In this document: positions 24,313-32,844 of the stretch, piece after piece | Numbering within the stretch: the stretch's first letter is position 1 | Layout of the letters: each line of letters opens with the position of its first letter | Origin: Bacteroidota bacterium | GTDB taxonomy: Bacteria > Bacteroidota > Bacteroidia > Chitinophagales > Chitinophagaceae | Direction of reading: 5' to 3' | Assembly: GCA_023430465.1 (NCBI GenBank) | Contig: JAEZAM010000131.1 | Span: 1-32,844 of the forward strand | DNA length: 32,844 bases | Translations under genes and position numbers: made by a program | The notes under the pieces: generated by a model | What the model was told of the DNA's origin: nothing | The model's input: the letters and a program-made list of their open reading frames with translations, nothing else | The model's database searches: none

Positions 24313-25347
24313 ATGAAGCCATCCAAAGACGTCACTATTTACGACATCGCTCAAAAGCTGGATCTCTCGTCCGCAACGGTCAGCCGTGCTCTCCAGGATC
24401 ACCCGGCTATTAATAAAAAAACTAAAACACGCGTCCAGGAAACCGCTCTCCTGCTTGGCTATCGCCACAATAATTTCGCCAGCAGCCTGCGAACCAAACG
24501 CACCAATACAGTAGGCGTGCTTGTTCATGAACTGGACAGTAACTTTATCACGTCGGTACTTGCCGGGATTGAGCGTGTGACCTCGGAAGCGGGATACGAT
24601 CTGATCATCGCCCACTCCTGTGAATCTTTCCGGAAAGAGGCGGCCAATGCCAAAAACCTCTTTCACAAACGCGTGGATGGTCTCATTGCCTCGCTTGCCT
24701 TTGACACCAGGGGACTGGATCACTTCAGACCGTTTGAAGAAAAAGGAATACCCGTTGTGTTTTTTGACCGGGTAGAAGAACAAACCGAAAACACCAAAGT
24801 TGTCATTGATAATTATCGCTGTGGATACCAGGCCACGACGCATCTTATCGCGCAGGGATGCAAGCGGATCGTTCTCGTAACCGCGACACTGCAGCGGAAT
24901 GTGTATGAGCAACGGCACCGGGGATATAAGGACGCACTCTACGATAATAACATACCTTACAACCCAAAATATGTCCTGATAAAGGACCTCAGTGAACAAT
25001 GCGGCGTAGAAGCCGCGAACGAGATCCTCCGAATGAAACCGCTCCCTGACGGCGCCTTTATCACCAATGATTTCTCGGCCGCCGTGTGCATGCAAACGTT
25101 GAAGGAAAACGGCATTCGCATACCAGAGGATATCGCCATTGTAGGATTTAACAATGATGCCATCGGGAAGATCATCGACCCGAAACTGACCACAATCGAC
25201 TATCCCGGCGGCGACATGGGTGAAATCGCAGCCAGAAGCCTTGTCAATCATCTGAAAGGAATCGCAAATATCAAGCATACCAATACCATTGTTGTCCGTT
25301 CGGATCTCATCGTCCGGCAGTCATCGATGAAAGGATCTACACGATAA
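24313..25347 (+). CDS. LacI-family transcriptional regulator 3 (xylan operon)
   Basis: 344 aa. Helix-turn-helix and hinge at residues 6-65 (VTIYDIAQKLDLSSATVSRALQDH, NNFASSLRTKRTNTVGVLVHE), then the sugar-binding domain with KRVDGLIASLAFD, VVFFDRVEEQ, AFITNDFSAAVCM and DIAIVGFNNDAIGKIIDPKLTTIDYP. It is a tandem paralog of gene 2 and leads a run of co-directional genes spaced by 3 to 39 bases, starting with GH67 only 14 bases downstream, so it probably responds to xylo- or aldouronic oligosaccharides (inferred). The operator-like palindrome is directly in front of its ATG. Confidence 0.93.
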   Translation: MKPSKDVTIYDIAQKLDLSSATVSRALQDHPAINKKTKTRVQETALLLGYRHNNFASSLRTKRTNTVGVLVHELDSNFITSVLAGIERVTSEAGYDLIIAHSCESFRKEAANAKNLFHKRVDGLIASLAFDTRGLDHFRPFEEKGIPVVFFDRVEEQTENTKVVIDNYRCGYQATTHLIAQGCKRIVLVTATLQRNVYEQRHRGYKDALYDNNIPYNPKYVLIKDLSEQCGVEAANEILRMKPLPDGAFITNDFSAAVCMQTLKENGIRIPEDIAIVGFNNDAIGKIIDPKLTTIDYPGGDMGEIAARSLVNHLKGIANIKHTNTIVVRSDLIVRQSSMKGSTR

Positions 25348-25361
25348 TCAAACGCTGCTGT

Positions 25362-27512
25362 ATGAAAAAATACCTCCTGGTTCTTCTTTACCTGGTAGCC
25401 ACACATGCGCCGGCGAACGCGGAAAATGGATATGATCTCTGGCTGCGCTATGTGCCGATAGAAAATAAACCTGTCCTCGCCCATTATCGACAGCTCATAA
25501 GCGGGATTCATGTTATCGGTAAATCCCCCTCGCTTATAATTGCGCTTAACGAGATCACTCGCGCAGGCAATGGTCTGCTCAACCTGAACATCCCTACTGT
25601 TTCCTCTATCAATAAACAGAATCTGCTGGTCCTTGCCAACACATCTTCCCCATTAATCAACAAAATTGTCGACGCATCAGTCGCCAACAAGCTCGGCAAA
25701 GAAGGGTTTGCGATCATGACCCGTATGATCAATGGAAAACAATGCATCCTCATCACCGGCAATACCGACATTGCCATACTTTATGGGACGTTCCATTTCT
25801 TACGGCTTTTACAAACGCAGCAGCCCATCGATACACTCAATATTGTCTCAACTCCCCGCCTCCGGTTGCGGATGATGAATCATTGGGATAATCTCGACCG
25901 TACCGTGGAACGTGGATACGCCGGCTTTTCCATATGGAACTGGCACACGCTTCCCGGGTACCTGGATCCGCGTTACACGGATTATGCGCGGGCTGCAGCA
26001 TCGATCGGATTGAATGGTACGGTTCTTACGAACGTGAACGCCAATGCCACCGTACTCACTGCCCCCTACCTTGAAAAAGTGAAAGCATTGGCAGACATAT
26101 TCAGACCTTATGGCATCAGAGTTTACCTGACTGCGCGATTCAGCGCACCTATTGAACTTGGTGGATTAAATACGGCCGACCCGCTTGATGACAATGTCCG
26201 GAGGTGGTGGAAAGAAAAAGCTGCTGAAATCTATTCCTTCATTCCTGATTTTGGTGGATTCCTGGTCAAAGCAAACAGTGAAGGCCAGCCAGGACCACAG
26301 GATTATCAACGTTCCCATGCAGATGGAGCAAATATGCTTGCCGACGCCGTGGCGCCGCAGGGAGGTATCGTAATCTGGCGGGCCTTCGTTTACAGCAATT
26401 CAAATCCTGCTGACAGGCACAAACAGGCCTATGACGAATTCGTACCGCTTGATGGCAGTTTCAGGAATAACGTTATGGTACAGGTTAAAAACGGGGCAAT
26501 TGATTTCATGCCACGTGAGCCGTTTCATCCTTTGTTTGGAAAAATGCCGAAGACACCATTGATGATGGAGTTCCAGGTGACACAGGAGTATCTTGGTCAG
26601 AGCACCAATCTTGTCTACCTCGCCCCGCTGTTCAAAGAGACACTGGAGAGCGACACACGTGTATCGGGACGCGGAAGTACTGTAGCGCGTGTTATAGATG
26701 GCACTGTTCATTCACAGTCATTGACCGGCATGGCGGGTGTCGCAAACATCGGAAATGACATCAACTGGTGCGGCCATCCCTTCGCGCAAGCCAATTGGTA
26801 CGCCCTCGGGCGGCTGAGCTGGGACCATACACTGTCCAGCGAATCAATCGCACGGGAATGGCTGGGAATGACGTTCTCCAATAACCCGGCATTTCTCCAA
26901 AATATGATTCCGCTGATGATGGAAAGCCGCGAAACAATGGTGCGCTATTCCAACCCCATTGGTCTGCATCATATCATGGGTACAAGTCATCACTACGGTC
27001 CAGCACCATGGGTGCACGACCAGAAACGGCCTGAATGGAACCCGGTGTATTATCACCAGGCTGACAGCAAGGGCATCGGTTTTGATCGGACAGCGACCGG
27101 CAGCAATGCACTTGCACAATATCACCCTGATGCAGCCCGAAACTGGCAGGATCCAAAAAACATGGATGAACGCTTCCTGCTTTGGTTTCATCACCTGCCC
27201 TGGAATTTCAAAATGAAAAGCGGACGGACATTATGGGATGAACTATGCTACTACTACTATCGTGGAGCAGATGACGTGAAGGCCATGCAGGCAACATGGG
27301 ATAAAATGAAAAAATTCATCGACACCGAGCGCTTCACACATGTTGCGGGGCTGCTCAAAGTGCAACACGAGGAGGCAATCTGGTGGCGAAACAGTTGCCT
27401 GCTCTATTTCCAAACCCATAGCGGGTTACCCATACCGCCACAATATCCCCCACCCGACAAAACACTGGACTATTACAAAAGCCTGAAGTTCCCATACGCT
27501 CCGGGTATCTAA
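25362..27512 (+). CDS. GH67 alpha-glucuronidase
   Basis: 716-aa exported enzyme that cleaves (4-O-methyl)glucuronic acid from the non-reducing end of glucuronoxylo-oligosaccharides. Signal peptide at 1-20. The N-terminal domain (about 25-160) precedes a TIM barrel with the family block LRMMNHWDNLDRTVERGYAGFS-type region near residues 169-190. The likely general acid is Glu307 in KANSEGQPGP; Asp381 (AIDFMPRE) and Glu409 (VTQEYLG) have the 28-residue spacing known for the GH67 carboxylate pair. A C-terminal helical dimer domain follows (DERFLLWFHHLPWNF, IWWRNSCLLYF). Length is typical. Second gene of the xylan operon. Confidence 0.95.
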   Translation: MKKYLLVLLYLVATHAPANAENGYDLWLRYVPIENKPVLAHYRQLISGIHVIGKSPSLIIALNEITRAGNGLLNLNIPTVSSINKQNLLVLANTSSPLINKIVDASVANKLGKEGFAIMTRMINGKQCILITGNTDIAILYGTFHFLRLLQTQQPIDTLNIVSTPRLRLRMMNHWDNLDRTVERGYAGFSIWNWHTLPGYLDPRYTDYARAAASIGLNGTVLTNVNANATVLTAPYLEKVKALADIFRPYGIRVYLTARFSAPIELGGLNTADPLDDNVRRWWKEKAAEIYSFIPDFGGFLVKANSEGQPGPQDYQRSHADGANMLADAVAPQGGIVIWRAFVYSNSNPADRHKQAYDEFVPLDGSFRNNVMVQVKNGAIDFMPREPFHPLFGKMPKTPLMMEFQVTQEYLGQSTNLVYLAPLFKETLESDTRVSGRGSTVARVIDGTVHSQSLTGMAGVANIGNDINWCGHPFAQANWYALGRLSWDHTLSSESIAREWLGMTFSNNPAFLQNMIPLMMESRETMVRYSNPIGLHHIMGTSHHYGPAPWVHDQKRPEWNPVYYHQADSKGIGFDRTATGSNALAQYHPDAARNWQDPKNMDERFLLWFHHLPWNFKMKSGRTLWDELCYYYYRGADDVKAMQATWDKMKKFIDTERFTHVAGLLKVQHEEAIWWRNSCLLYFQTHSGLPIPPQYPPPDKTLDYYKSLKFPYAPGI

Positions 27513-27536
27513 CCCCGGTTGAAAAATGAATCACAC

Positions 27537-28286
27537 ATGATAACACAACAAAAAAAACTGGCTATCGTCACCGGCGGCGGATCGGGCATTGGTCTTGCCA
27601 TCGCAGAAAAATTCTGTCGCAACGGTATCATCACCATCGTAGCTGGCCGGGACATGACGAAGCTGAATGCCGCCCGCGCCTCATTGGGTGAAAACTGCCA
27701 TCCTGTTCGCTGCGATGTGACTGACCTGGCCGCTCTTCCTGGCTTCGTAAACGATATCATTGAACGTCACGGTCCTGTAGATATACTTGTAAACAACGCA
27801 GGCACAAACATGAAAAAAGATTTCAATGACGTCACGGATGAGGAATTCCAACAGGTGATACTGACGAACCTGACCTCCGTTTTCAGTTTGAGCAGGGAGG
27901 TAGTAAAACATATGCTGCAGAGTAAATCCGGCTCGATCATCAACATCAGTTCGATGGCTGCCCAATATGGCATCCCAAAAGTGGTGGCCTATTCTGCCAG
28001 CAAAACAGCCATTGACGGCATGACGCGTGCAATGGCAGTGGAACTCTCCCCCTCCGGCATACGTGTCAATGCGATTGCACCAGGCTTCATCTATTCCGAC
28101 ATGACCGCCAAAGCCCTGGATAATGACCCCGACCGAAAGGCAAAAGTGTTCAGCCGTACGCCCATGGGAACAATGGGACAACCTGCAGACATTGCCGATG
28201 CGGCCTACTTCCTTGCAGGAGATGAAGCAAAATTTATCACCGGTGTCGTCCTCCCCGTGGATGGGGGTAACAGCATCGGGTTCTAA
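27537..28286 (+). CDS. SDR-family oxidoreductase
   Basis: 249-aa classical short-chain dehydrogenase. The NAD(P)-binding TGGGSGIG is near residue 12, NNAG follows, and the catalytic Ser (NISSMAAQYG) and YxxxK (VAYSASK) are in place; SGIRVNAIAPGFI and the C-terminal VLPVDGGNSIGF are family standard. Lys is absent from the coenzyme-selecting positions I can judge, so NAD versus NADP is open. It resembles gluconate 5-dehydrogenase/KduD-type enzymes, and its position between GH67 and GH10 suggests a step in hexuronate (glucuronate) metabolism. The ATG at 27537 is chosen; a TTG at 27519 would add six unconserved residues. Confidence 0.85.
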   Translation: MITQQKKLAIVTGGGSGIGLAIAEKFCRNGIITIVAGRDMTKLNAARASLGENCHPVRCDVTDLAALPGFVNDIIERHGPVDILVNNAGTNMKKDFNDVTDEEFQQVILTNLTSVFSLSREVVKHMLQSKSGSIINISSMAAQYGIPKVVAYSASKTAIDGMTRAMAVELSPSGIRVNAIAPGFIYSDMTAKALDNDPDRKAKVFSRTPMGTMGQPADIADAAYFLAGDEAKFITGVVLPVDGGNSIGF

Positions 28287-28325
28287 CAGCTTTTCAATTA
28301 CAAGCATCTTTCACAATTTTTGATC

Positions 28326-29465
28326 ATGCGGAAACACACCTTTATCTACCTGATGACAGCAGGTCTGCTCGGTCTCCTGGCGGGATGCAGCACTCAACGA
28401 AGAGCTGGAACCGGGCCAGGATTACCTTCTCTGAAAGAAACCTTTCATGACGATTTTGAGATCGGTGCCGCTCTCAACAGCAACCAGATCGAAGAGAAAG
28501 ATGCCGATGCGAAAACGCTTGTCCCCTATCACTTCAATGTGGTGACGCCTGAAAATATCATGAAGGCCGAAGTGATCCATCCCGCCTGGGACCGCTATGA
28601 TTTCTCCATGGCGGATAAACTCGTCGACTATGCACAGCGGAACAACATGAAGGTTAACGGTCACACCTTGATCTGGCACAGCCAACTCCCGGTCTTCGCC
28701 AGGAACATTCAAAACGTCGATTCATTCCGTACCTTCTTCAATGACCATATCTCCACAGTGGCTCAACGATACGACGGTAAAGTATTCTCATGGGATGTGG
28801 TCAACGAAGCATTGAATGAAGACGGGACAATGCGTAAATCCATTTTTCTTGACCGACTGGGTGAGAACTATGTGACCGAGGCGTTCAGGCTTGCCGCAGC
28901 AGCATCGCCACGCAGTGAGCTTTACTACAACGACTATAACAATGAGCAACCTGATAAACGTGCCGGTTGTATCGCTCTGATAAAAAAAATACAGCAAGCG
29001 GGCGTTCGCATCGATGGTGTGGGCATCCAGGGCCACTGGCATTCCGGTAGGGTTCCATTGCAGGACATCGAGGCCAGCATCGTTCAATATGCTGCCCTGG
29101 GCATCAAGGTTATGTTCACTGAACTCGATATCGAGGTATTGCCCCGAAACTTCCAGGGAGCGGATATCAGTCAGCAAATGAAGGATAACGGCAAACTCAA
29201 CCCTTATCAAAATGGCCTGCCCGATAGTGTACAGCAGCAACTCGCCAAAGACTACGCTGCATTATTTCGACTCTTCCTTAAGCACAAGGATAAAATAAGT
29301 CGCGTAACTTTCTGGGGAGTGAATGATGGCCAAAGCTGGCTGAATGACTGGCCAGTGCGTGGCAGAACCAACTATCCGTTATTATTCGATCGTCAATACA
29401 AACCCAAACCGGCGTTCTTCAGCGTTCTGGACACGAAGAAGCCAGCTAACGCGAAAGCATTCTAA
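28326..29465 (+). CDS. GH10 endo-1,4-beta-xylanase, lipoprotein
   Basis: 379 aa from the ATG at 28326. The N-terminus ends in the lipobox LLAGC (Cys21), so the enzyme is a lipoprotein, probably on a membrane surface. The GH10 barrel has TPENIMKAEVIHP, GHTLIWHSQLP, the acid/base Glu161 in WDVVNEALNE and the nucleophile Glu266 in MFTELDIEVL, followed by VTFWGVNDGQSWLNDWP. No carbohydrate-binding module is present. It would cut the xylan backbone into oligosaccharides for its neighbours. An extra TTG six bases earlier is not needed. Confidence 0.95.
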   Translation: MRKHTFIYLMTAGLLGLLAGCSTQRRAGTGPGLPSLKETFHDDFEIGAALNSNQIEEKDADAKTLVPYHFNVVTPENIMKAEVIHPAWDRYDFSMADKLVDYAQRNNMKVNGHTLIWHSQLPVFARNIQNVDSFRTFFNDHISTVAQRYDGKVFSWDVVNEALNEDGTMRKSIFLDRLGENYVTEAFRLAAAASPRSELYYNDYNNEQPDKRAGCIALIKKIQQAGVRIDGVGIQGHWHSGRVPLQDIEASIVQYAALGIKVMFTELDIEVLPRNFQGADISQQMKDNGKLNPYQNGLPDSVQQQLAKDYAALFRLFLKHKDKISRVTFWGVNDGQSWLNDWPVRGRTNYPLLFDRQYKPKPAFFSVLDTKKPANAKAF

Positions 29466-29483
29466 CCAATCAATCAACTGCTC

Positions 29484-30950
29484 ATGAGTCAACCCGTTTC
29501 TCAGAAACTCTCCGTGCTGGAAAAAATCGGATACAGTCTTGGAGATCTTGCCGCGAACCTGATCTTTCAAACGTTGATGGCCTTTCTTGCTTTCTTTTAT
29601 ACGGACATCTACCGGATACCTGCCGGAAAAGCAAGCCTGATCATGCTGATAGGCGGATTTGTCGGCGCATTTTTCAATCTCATCATGGGCGCAATCGCAG
29701 ACCGGACGGAGACAAGATGGGGCAAATTCCGGCCCTGGGTTCTCTGGACGGCCCTTCCATTTGGCGTCATCGCTTTGCTGGCCTTCTCCACTCCTGATTT
29801 TAGCGAAAGCGGGAAAGTCGCCTATGCCTTTATCACTTACTTCCTGTTGGTGATTATTTATTCTGCCAATAACCTTCCCTATTCCGCGCTCAGTGGTGTA
29901 ATGACCGGGGATATGAAAGAACGTAACAGTCTTTCGTCCTACCGCTTCGTTTCTGTGATGATCGCGCAATTCATAATCCAGGTGTTACTGCTTCCCCTCG
30001 CAATCTCGGTGGGGGATGGAGATAAGGCCGCCGGGTTTGAAAAGGTCATGCTCGTCTTTGCAATCACAGGAGTGATCTGTTTCATCATCACGTTCCTGAC
30101 TACACGCGAGCGGGTTTTGCCTGTGTCAACTGCTAAAACACCGATCCGGCAGGATCTTGCGGACCTGGTAAGAAACAGGCCCTGGATCATCATGCTGTTG
30201 CTGACCATACTGGTTTTTATCACACTGGCACTGAAAGGCGGGATGAACATCTACTATTTCAAGTACTACCTGACGGAGACCAGCCAGGCAGCTTTCCTCG
30301 AACGTATCGGCTTCAACCAGATGCTGGATGGTCTTGGAAATATCTTTGGCGATACTGCATTCGATGAATTCCGGAAGCCGGGAAGTGCTCCGTATGCTAC
30401 CGCCAGCATCGCGAGCGCTGCAAGCACGATCGCCATGATCATTGGTATATTTTTCTCCAAGAGTCTCGCAGACCGGTTCGGAAAACGAAATGTGTTTGGC
30501 ATCTTTCTCGCCATCTCGGCACTGTGCCTTATCCTCATCAACTTTCTGCCTGATACTGCCGTAGCCTCGGTATTCTGGTTACAGACGCTGCATGGATTTA
30601 TCTATGGCATTACAATACCATTGCTTTGGGCTATGATCGCCGACGTAGCAGATTACAGTGAGTGGAAGAATAAGCGTCGGGCTACGGCCATCATCTTCTC
30701 TGCGATGATATTTGGACTTAAGGTGGGCCTTAGCCTTGGAGGAGCGATCTCCACCGGCCTGCTGGATGTATTCGGATATAATGCAGAAGCACCTGTCCAA
30801 ACAGAAAGCGCTGTGATTGGTATAAGAATGCTGATCAGCATCATTCCTGGCTTTATATTCATTACCGGGGCAGCCTTGCTGTTCTGGTATGCCATAGATA
30901 AAAAAATGGAGACAAGACTGGAGAGCGATCTTCGTCAGCTCCGTAATTGA
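29484..30950 (+). CDS. GPH-family sugar:cation symporter (MFS)
   Basis: 488-aa inner-membrane carrier with about 12 hydrophobic segments. The glycoside-pentoside-hexuronide signature is present at residues 60-95: IMGAIADRTETRWGKFRPW, a GKFRPW motif diagnostic of the group, with the matching cytoplasmic loop DRFGKRN later in the protein. An additional region around residues 260-300 (MLDGLGNIFGDTAFDEF) extends the central loop, as in Bacteroidota xylo-oligosaccharide carriers. It begins 18 bases after the GH10 gene and is followed by a cytosolic GH43, implying uptake of short xylo-oligosaccharides driven by H+ or Na+. Confidence 0.92.
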   Translation: MSQPVSQKLSVLEKIGYSLGDLAANLIFQTLMAFLAFFYTDIYRIPAGKASLIMLIGGFVGAFFNLIMGAIADRTETRWGKFRPWVLWTALPFGVIALLAFSTPDFSESGKVAYAFITYFLLVIIYSANNLPYSALSGVMTGDMKERNSLSSYRFVSVMIAQFIIQVLLLPLAISVGDGDKAAGFEKVMLVFAITGVICFIITFLTTRERVLPVSTAKTPIRQDLADLVRNRPWIIMLLLTILVFITLALKGGMNIYYFKYYLTETSQAAFLERIGFNQMLDGLGNIFGDTAFDEFRKPGSAPYATASIASAASTIAMIIGIFFSKSLADRFGKRNVFGIFLAISALCLILINFLPDTAVASVFWLQTLHGFIYGITIPLLWAMIADVADYSEWKNKRRATAIIFSAMIFGLKVGLSLGGAISTGLLDVFGYNAEAPVQTESAVIGIRMLISIIPGFIFITGAALLFWYAIDKKMETRLESDLRQLRN

Positions 30951-30976
30951 TTTACATGGAAAAATAAGTTTCAAAT

Positions 30977-31999
30977 ATGCCGGAAGATCCTATTGACCAC
31001 ATCGATTTTGATGAGTTGAATGCAAGGGCGATATCTCAGCCGCTCGTGCACCACCTTTTTACCGCCGATCCATCAGCGCATGTCTTTGATGGCCGGATAT
31101 ACATTTATCCGTCACATGACATTGACGCAGGCATACCGTTTGACGACCTCGGCAGCCATTTTGCCATGGAAGACTACCATGTGTTCTGCATGGAAACCCC
31201 GGACTCGGCGGCTGTTGATCTTGGTGAAGCCCTGCATGTCCGTGATGTACCGTGGGCAGCAAAACAAATGTGGGCGCCGGATGCCGCATTTCACAATGGA
31301 AAATATTATCTCTTCTTTCCGGCAAAACGCCCGGATGGCATTTTCCAGATCGGCGTGGCAGTGAGTGATAAACCCGGTGGCCCTTTCATTGCACATCCTG
31401 AACCAATAAAACAAAGCTATTCGATCGACCCCGCCGTATTCTGTGATGATGACGGGAAATGGTATATGTATTTTGGCGGACTATGGGGCGGACAGTTGCA
31501 ATCATACAGGGAAAATAGATTTTCGCGACACCATGTTGAACCTGGAGCCGGTGAGCCTGCCCTGGGACCGCGTGTAGCAATGCTTACCGACGATCTGGCG
31601 GAATTTGCCGAAGGAGTTAGCGAGATCATGATCACTGACGAAAATGGCCGACCCCTGGATGCAGGTGATAACAACCGGCGCTTTTTCGAGGCAAGCTGGA
31701 TGCATAAATACAACGGAAAATATTATTTCTCGTATTCGACCGGCGATACGCATTTCATCTGTTATGCCATCGGCGATTCGCCTTACGGGCCTTTTCAATA
31801 TGCAGGGAAAATCCTGACCCCGGTGGTTGGCTGGACCTCCCACCACTCCATCTGCGCCTTCAACGACAAGTGGTATCTTTTCTATCACGATTCCAGCCTG
31901 TCAAAAGGAATAACTCATCTGCGGAGTATCAAGGTAACGGAACTGCACTATGATGAAAACGGCTACATCATGACCATCGATCCTTATCCTGCGAAGTGA
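30977..31999 (+). CDS. GH43 glycosidase, cytosolic (beta-xylosidase/arabinofuranosidase type)
   Basis: 340 aa without a signal peptide, so cytosolic. The five-bladed propeller catalytic trio is visible: Asp31 in TADPSAHVFDG (base), Asp151 in YSIDPAVFCDDDG (pKa modulator) and Glu238 in RFFEASWMHK (acid). Other blocks are MWAPDAAFHNGKYYLFFPA and GWTSHHSICAFNDKWYLFYH. Together with the upstream symporter it would break imported xylo-oligosaccharides to xylose; arabinofuranosidase activity is possible, as GH43 members are often hard to tell apart by sequence. Complete, normal length. Confidence 0.92.
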   Translation: MPEDPIDHIDFDELNARAISQPLVHHLFTADPSAHVFDGRIYIYPSHDIDAGIPFDDLGSHFAMEDYHVFCMETPDSAAVDLGEALHVRDVPWAAKQMWAPDAAFHNGKYYLFFPAKRPDGIFQIGVAVSDKPGGPFIAHPEPIKQSYSIDPAVFCDDDGKWYMYFGGLWGGQLQSYRENRFSRHHVEPGAGEPALGPRVAMLTDDLAEFAEGVSEIMITDENGRPLDAGDNNRRFFEASWMHKYNGKYYFSYSTGDTHFICYAIGDSPYGPFQYAGKILTPVVGWTSHHSICAFNDKWYLFYHDSSLSKGITHLRSIKVTELHYDENGYIMTIDPYPAK

Positions 32000-32011
32000 T
32001 AAATGTTACGC

Positions 32012-32844
32012 ATGAAAAAAATCTTTTTTCTGGCCTTTACGTATTCGTTGCTGTTGCAGTTGCCTGCCCAACAGGTCGTCAACCCGATACTTTCAGGTTT
32101 TTATCCTGACCCAAGTATCTGCAGGGCCGGCGATGACTATTATATCGTCACATCGTCCTTCTCCTACTACCCCGGTCTCCCCATCTTCCATAGCCGGGAT
32201 CTGCTGAACTGGAAACAGATCGGGTATGCGATGGACCGCCCTTCACAACTGAACCTGGACAGCTCTGGTGTATCGCGGGGATTATTTGCACCAGCAATCA
32301 GTTATCATGATGGAACGTTTTATATCGTATGTACCGAAGTGACCCGACTTGGCAATTTTGTGATAACGGCAAAAGACCCGCGGGGGCCATGGTCGGAACC
32401 GGTAAAGCTACCTGAAGTCAACGGCATCGATCCTTCGCTTTTTTTTGATGACGATGGCAAATCCTACATCGTGTACAACAGTATCCCTCCGGGAAATGTT
32501 TCCCTGCATGAAGGACACCGTACTATCAGGCTTTATGAGTTCGATAAGGAAAAATTGAAAGTCACGGGTCAGGAAGCGCTGCTCGTAAACGGTGGCACTG
32601 ACATGGCCAAAAAACCCGTGTGGATCGAGGGACCACACCTTCTGAAAAAAAATGGCTGGTATTATCTGCTGTGTGCGGAAGGTGGTACGGGATACAATCA
32701 TTCCGAGGTTGTGTTCCGCAGCCGTTCCCCACTGGGACCATTTATTTCTTATGAAAATAATCCGATACTCACGCAACGCCATCTTGATCCAAAAAGAAAA
32801 GACCCTGTCACAACCACAGGCCATGCTGATGTAGTGGAGACGCC
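32012..32844 (+). CDS. GH43 beta-xylosidase-like enzyme, exported, truncated by window end
   Basis: 277 codons are present with no stop before the edge. Residues 1-20 look like a signal peptide ending LPAQ. The GH43 trio can be read: Asp33 in YPDPSICRAGDDYYIVTSSF (base), Asp140 in NGIDPSLFFDDDGKSYIVYN (pKa modulator) and Glu206 in VWIEGPHLLKKNGWYYLL (acid). The FYPDPS and FxYYPGLPI blocks are typical of the xylosidase-type subfamilies. A second in-frame ATG at 32003 is possible. It is the last gene seen of the xylan operon and differs from the cytosolic GH43 by being exported, so it acts outside the cytosol. Confidence 0.88.
   Translation, partial: MKKIFFLAFTYSLLLQLPAQQVVNPILSGFYPDPSICRAGDDYYIVTSSFSYYPGLPIFHSRDLLNWKQIGYAMDRPSQLNLDSSGVSRGLFAPAISYHDGTFYIVCTEVTRLGNFVITAKDPRGPWSEPVKLPEVNGIDPSLFFDDDGKSYIVYNSIPPGNVSLHEGHRTIRLYEFDKEKLKVTGQEALLVNGGTDMAKKPVWIEGPHLLKKNGWYYLLCAEGGTGYNHSEVVFRSRSPLGPFISYENNPILTQRHLDPKRKDPVTTTGHADVVET

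Noticed and set aside
24190..25278. 362-codon minus-strand frame opposite LacI gene 3
   Set aside because: Long but antisense to a clear LacI gene; composition is that of a shadow frame (Phe/Asp/Gly/Val rich) and no motif is seen.

Overview
The window looks like a chromosomal segment of a Bacteroidota bacterium, most likely Chitinophagaceae or a close relative; I assign this from gene content, not from a marker gene. Pointers are a type IX secretion sorting domain, a SusC-type receptor remnant, an OMP_b-brl_3-type TonB receptor, His_kinase/LytTR two-component genes, Bacteroidota-type promoters (TTTG-N18/19-TAnnTTTG) and GH92/GH125/GH67/GH10/GH43 polysaccharide-utilisation genes. No rRNA, tRNA, CRISPR array, transposase or phage gene was seen.

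Layout. 3-2953 (minus): a tight operon of two LytS-like histidine kinases and one LytTR response regulator. 3249-4091: a secreted protein of unknown function. 4092-4457: a composite intergenic repeat, followed by an intrinsic terminator (4458-4486) for the minus-strand gene 4512-6635, which encodes a two-repeat secreted protein with a T9SS tail. 6891-8137: an arsenic biomethylation pair, arsR-arsM, with an operator-like palindrome in front of each gene. 8144-8371 (minus): a leftover C-terminus of a GH9 cellulase. 8494-18371: an alpha-mannan/N-glycan locus (DUF4965 protein, broken SusC, truncated GH92, GH125, intact GH92, LacI regulator, ROK kinase). 18406-20838 (minus): a TonB-dependent receptor. 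21011-21712: a secreted unknown. 21715-22962: a DUF4160 / DUF2442-XRE bicistron with an 18-bp palindrome inside its promoter, bracketed by heptad-type intergenic repeats. 23004-32844: two LacI paralogs, then a xylan/glucuronoxylan operon (GH67, SDR, GH10, GPH symporter, GH43, GH43) that runs off the right edge.

How the genes work together. The mannan locus would trim mannose from alpha-mannans or N-glycans (GH92, GH125), phosphorylate the sugar (ROK) and be controlled by its LacI protein, possibly through TAAATCGWTTTA sites at 8426 and 10997. Its SusC gene has been fused by a deletion to the distal two-thirds of a GH92 gene, so outer-membrane uptake from this locus looks lost. In the xylan locus a lipoprotein GH10 would cut the backbone, GH67 would remove (4-O-methyl)glucuronate, the GPH transporter would import xylo-oligosaccharides and the GH43 enzymes would finish them. 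Three GCAA-N4-TTGC sites lie around the two LacI genes and are good operator candidates.

Most worth a second look: the SusC::GH92 deletion junction, the DUF4160/DUF2442-XRE module with its palindrome-in-promoter design, and the heptanucleotide composite repeats, which resemble in style the short tandem heptads of cyanobacteria. All calls come from reading motifs; no database search was run.
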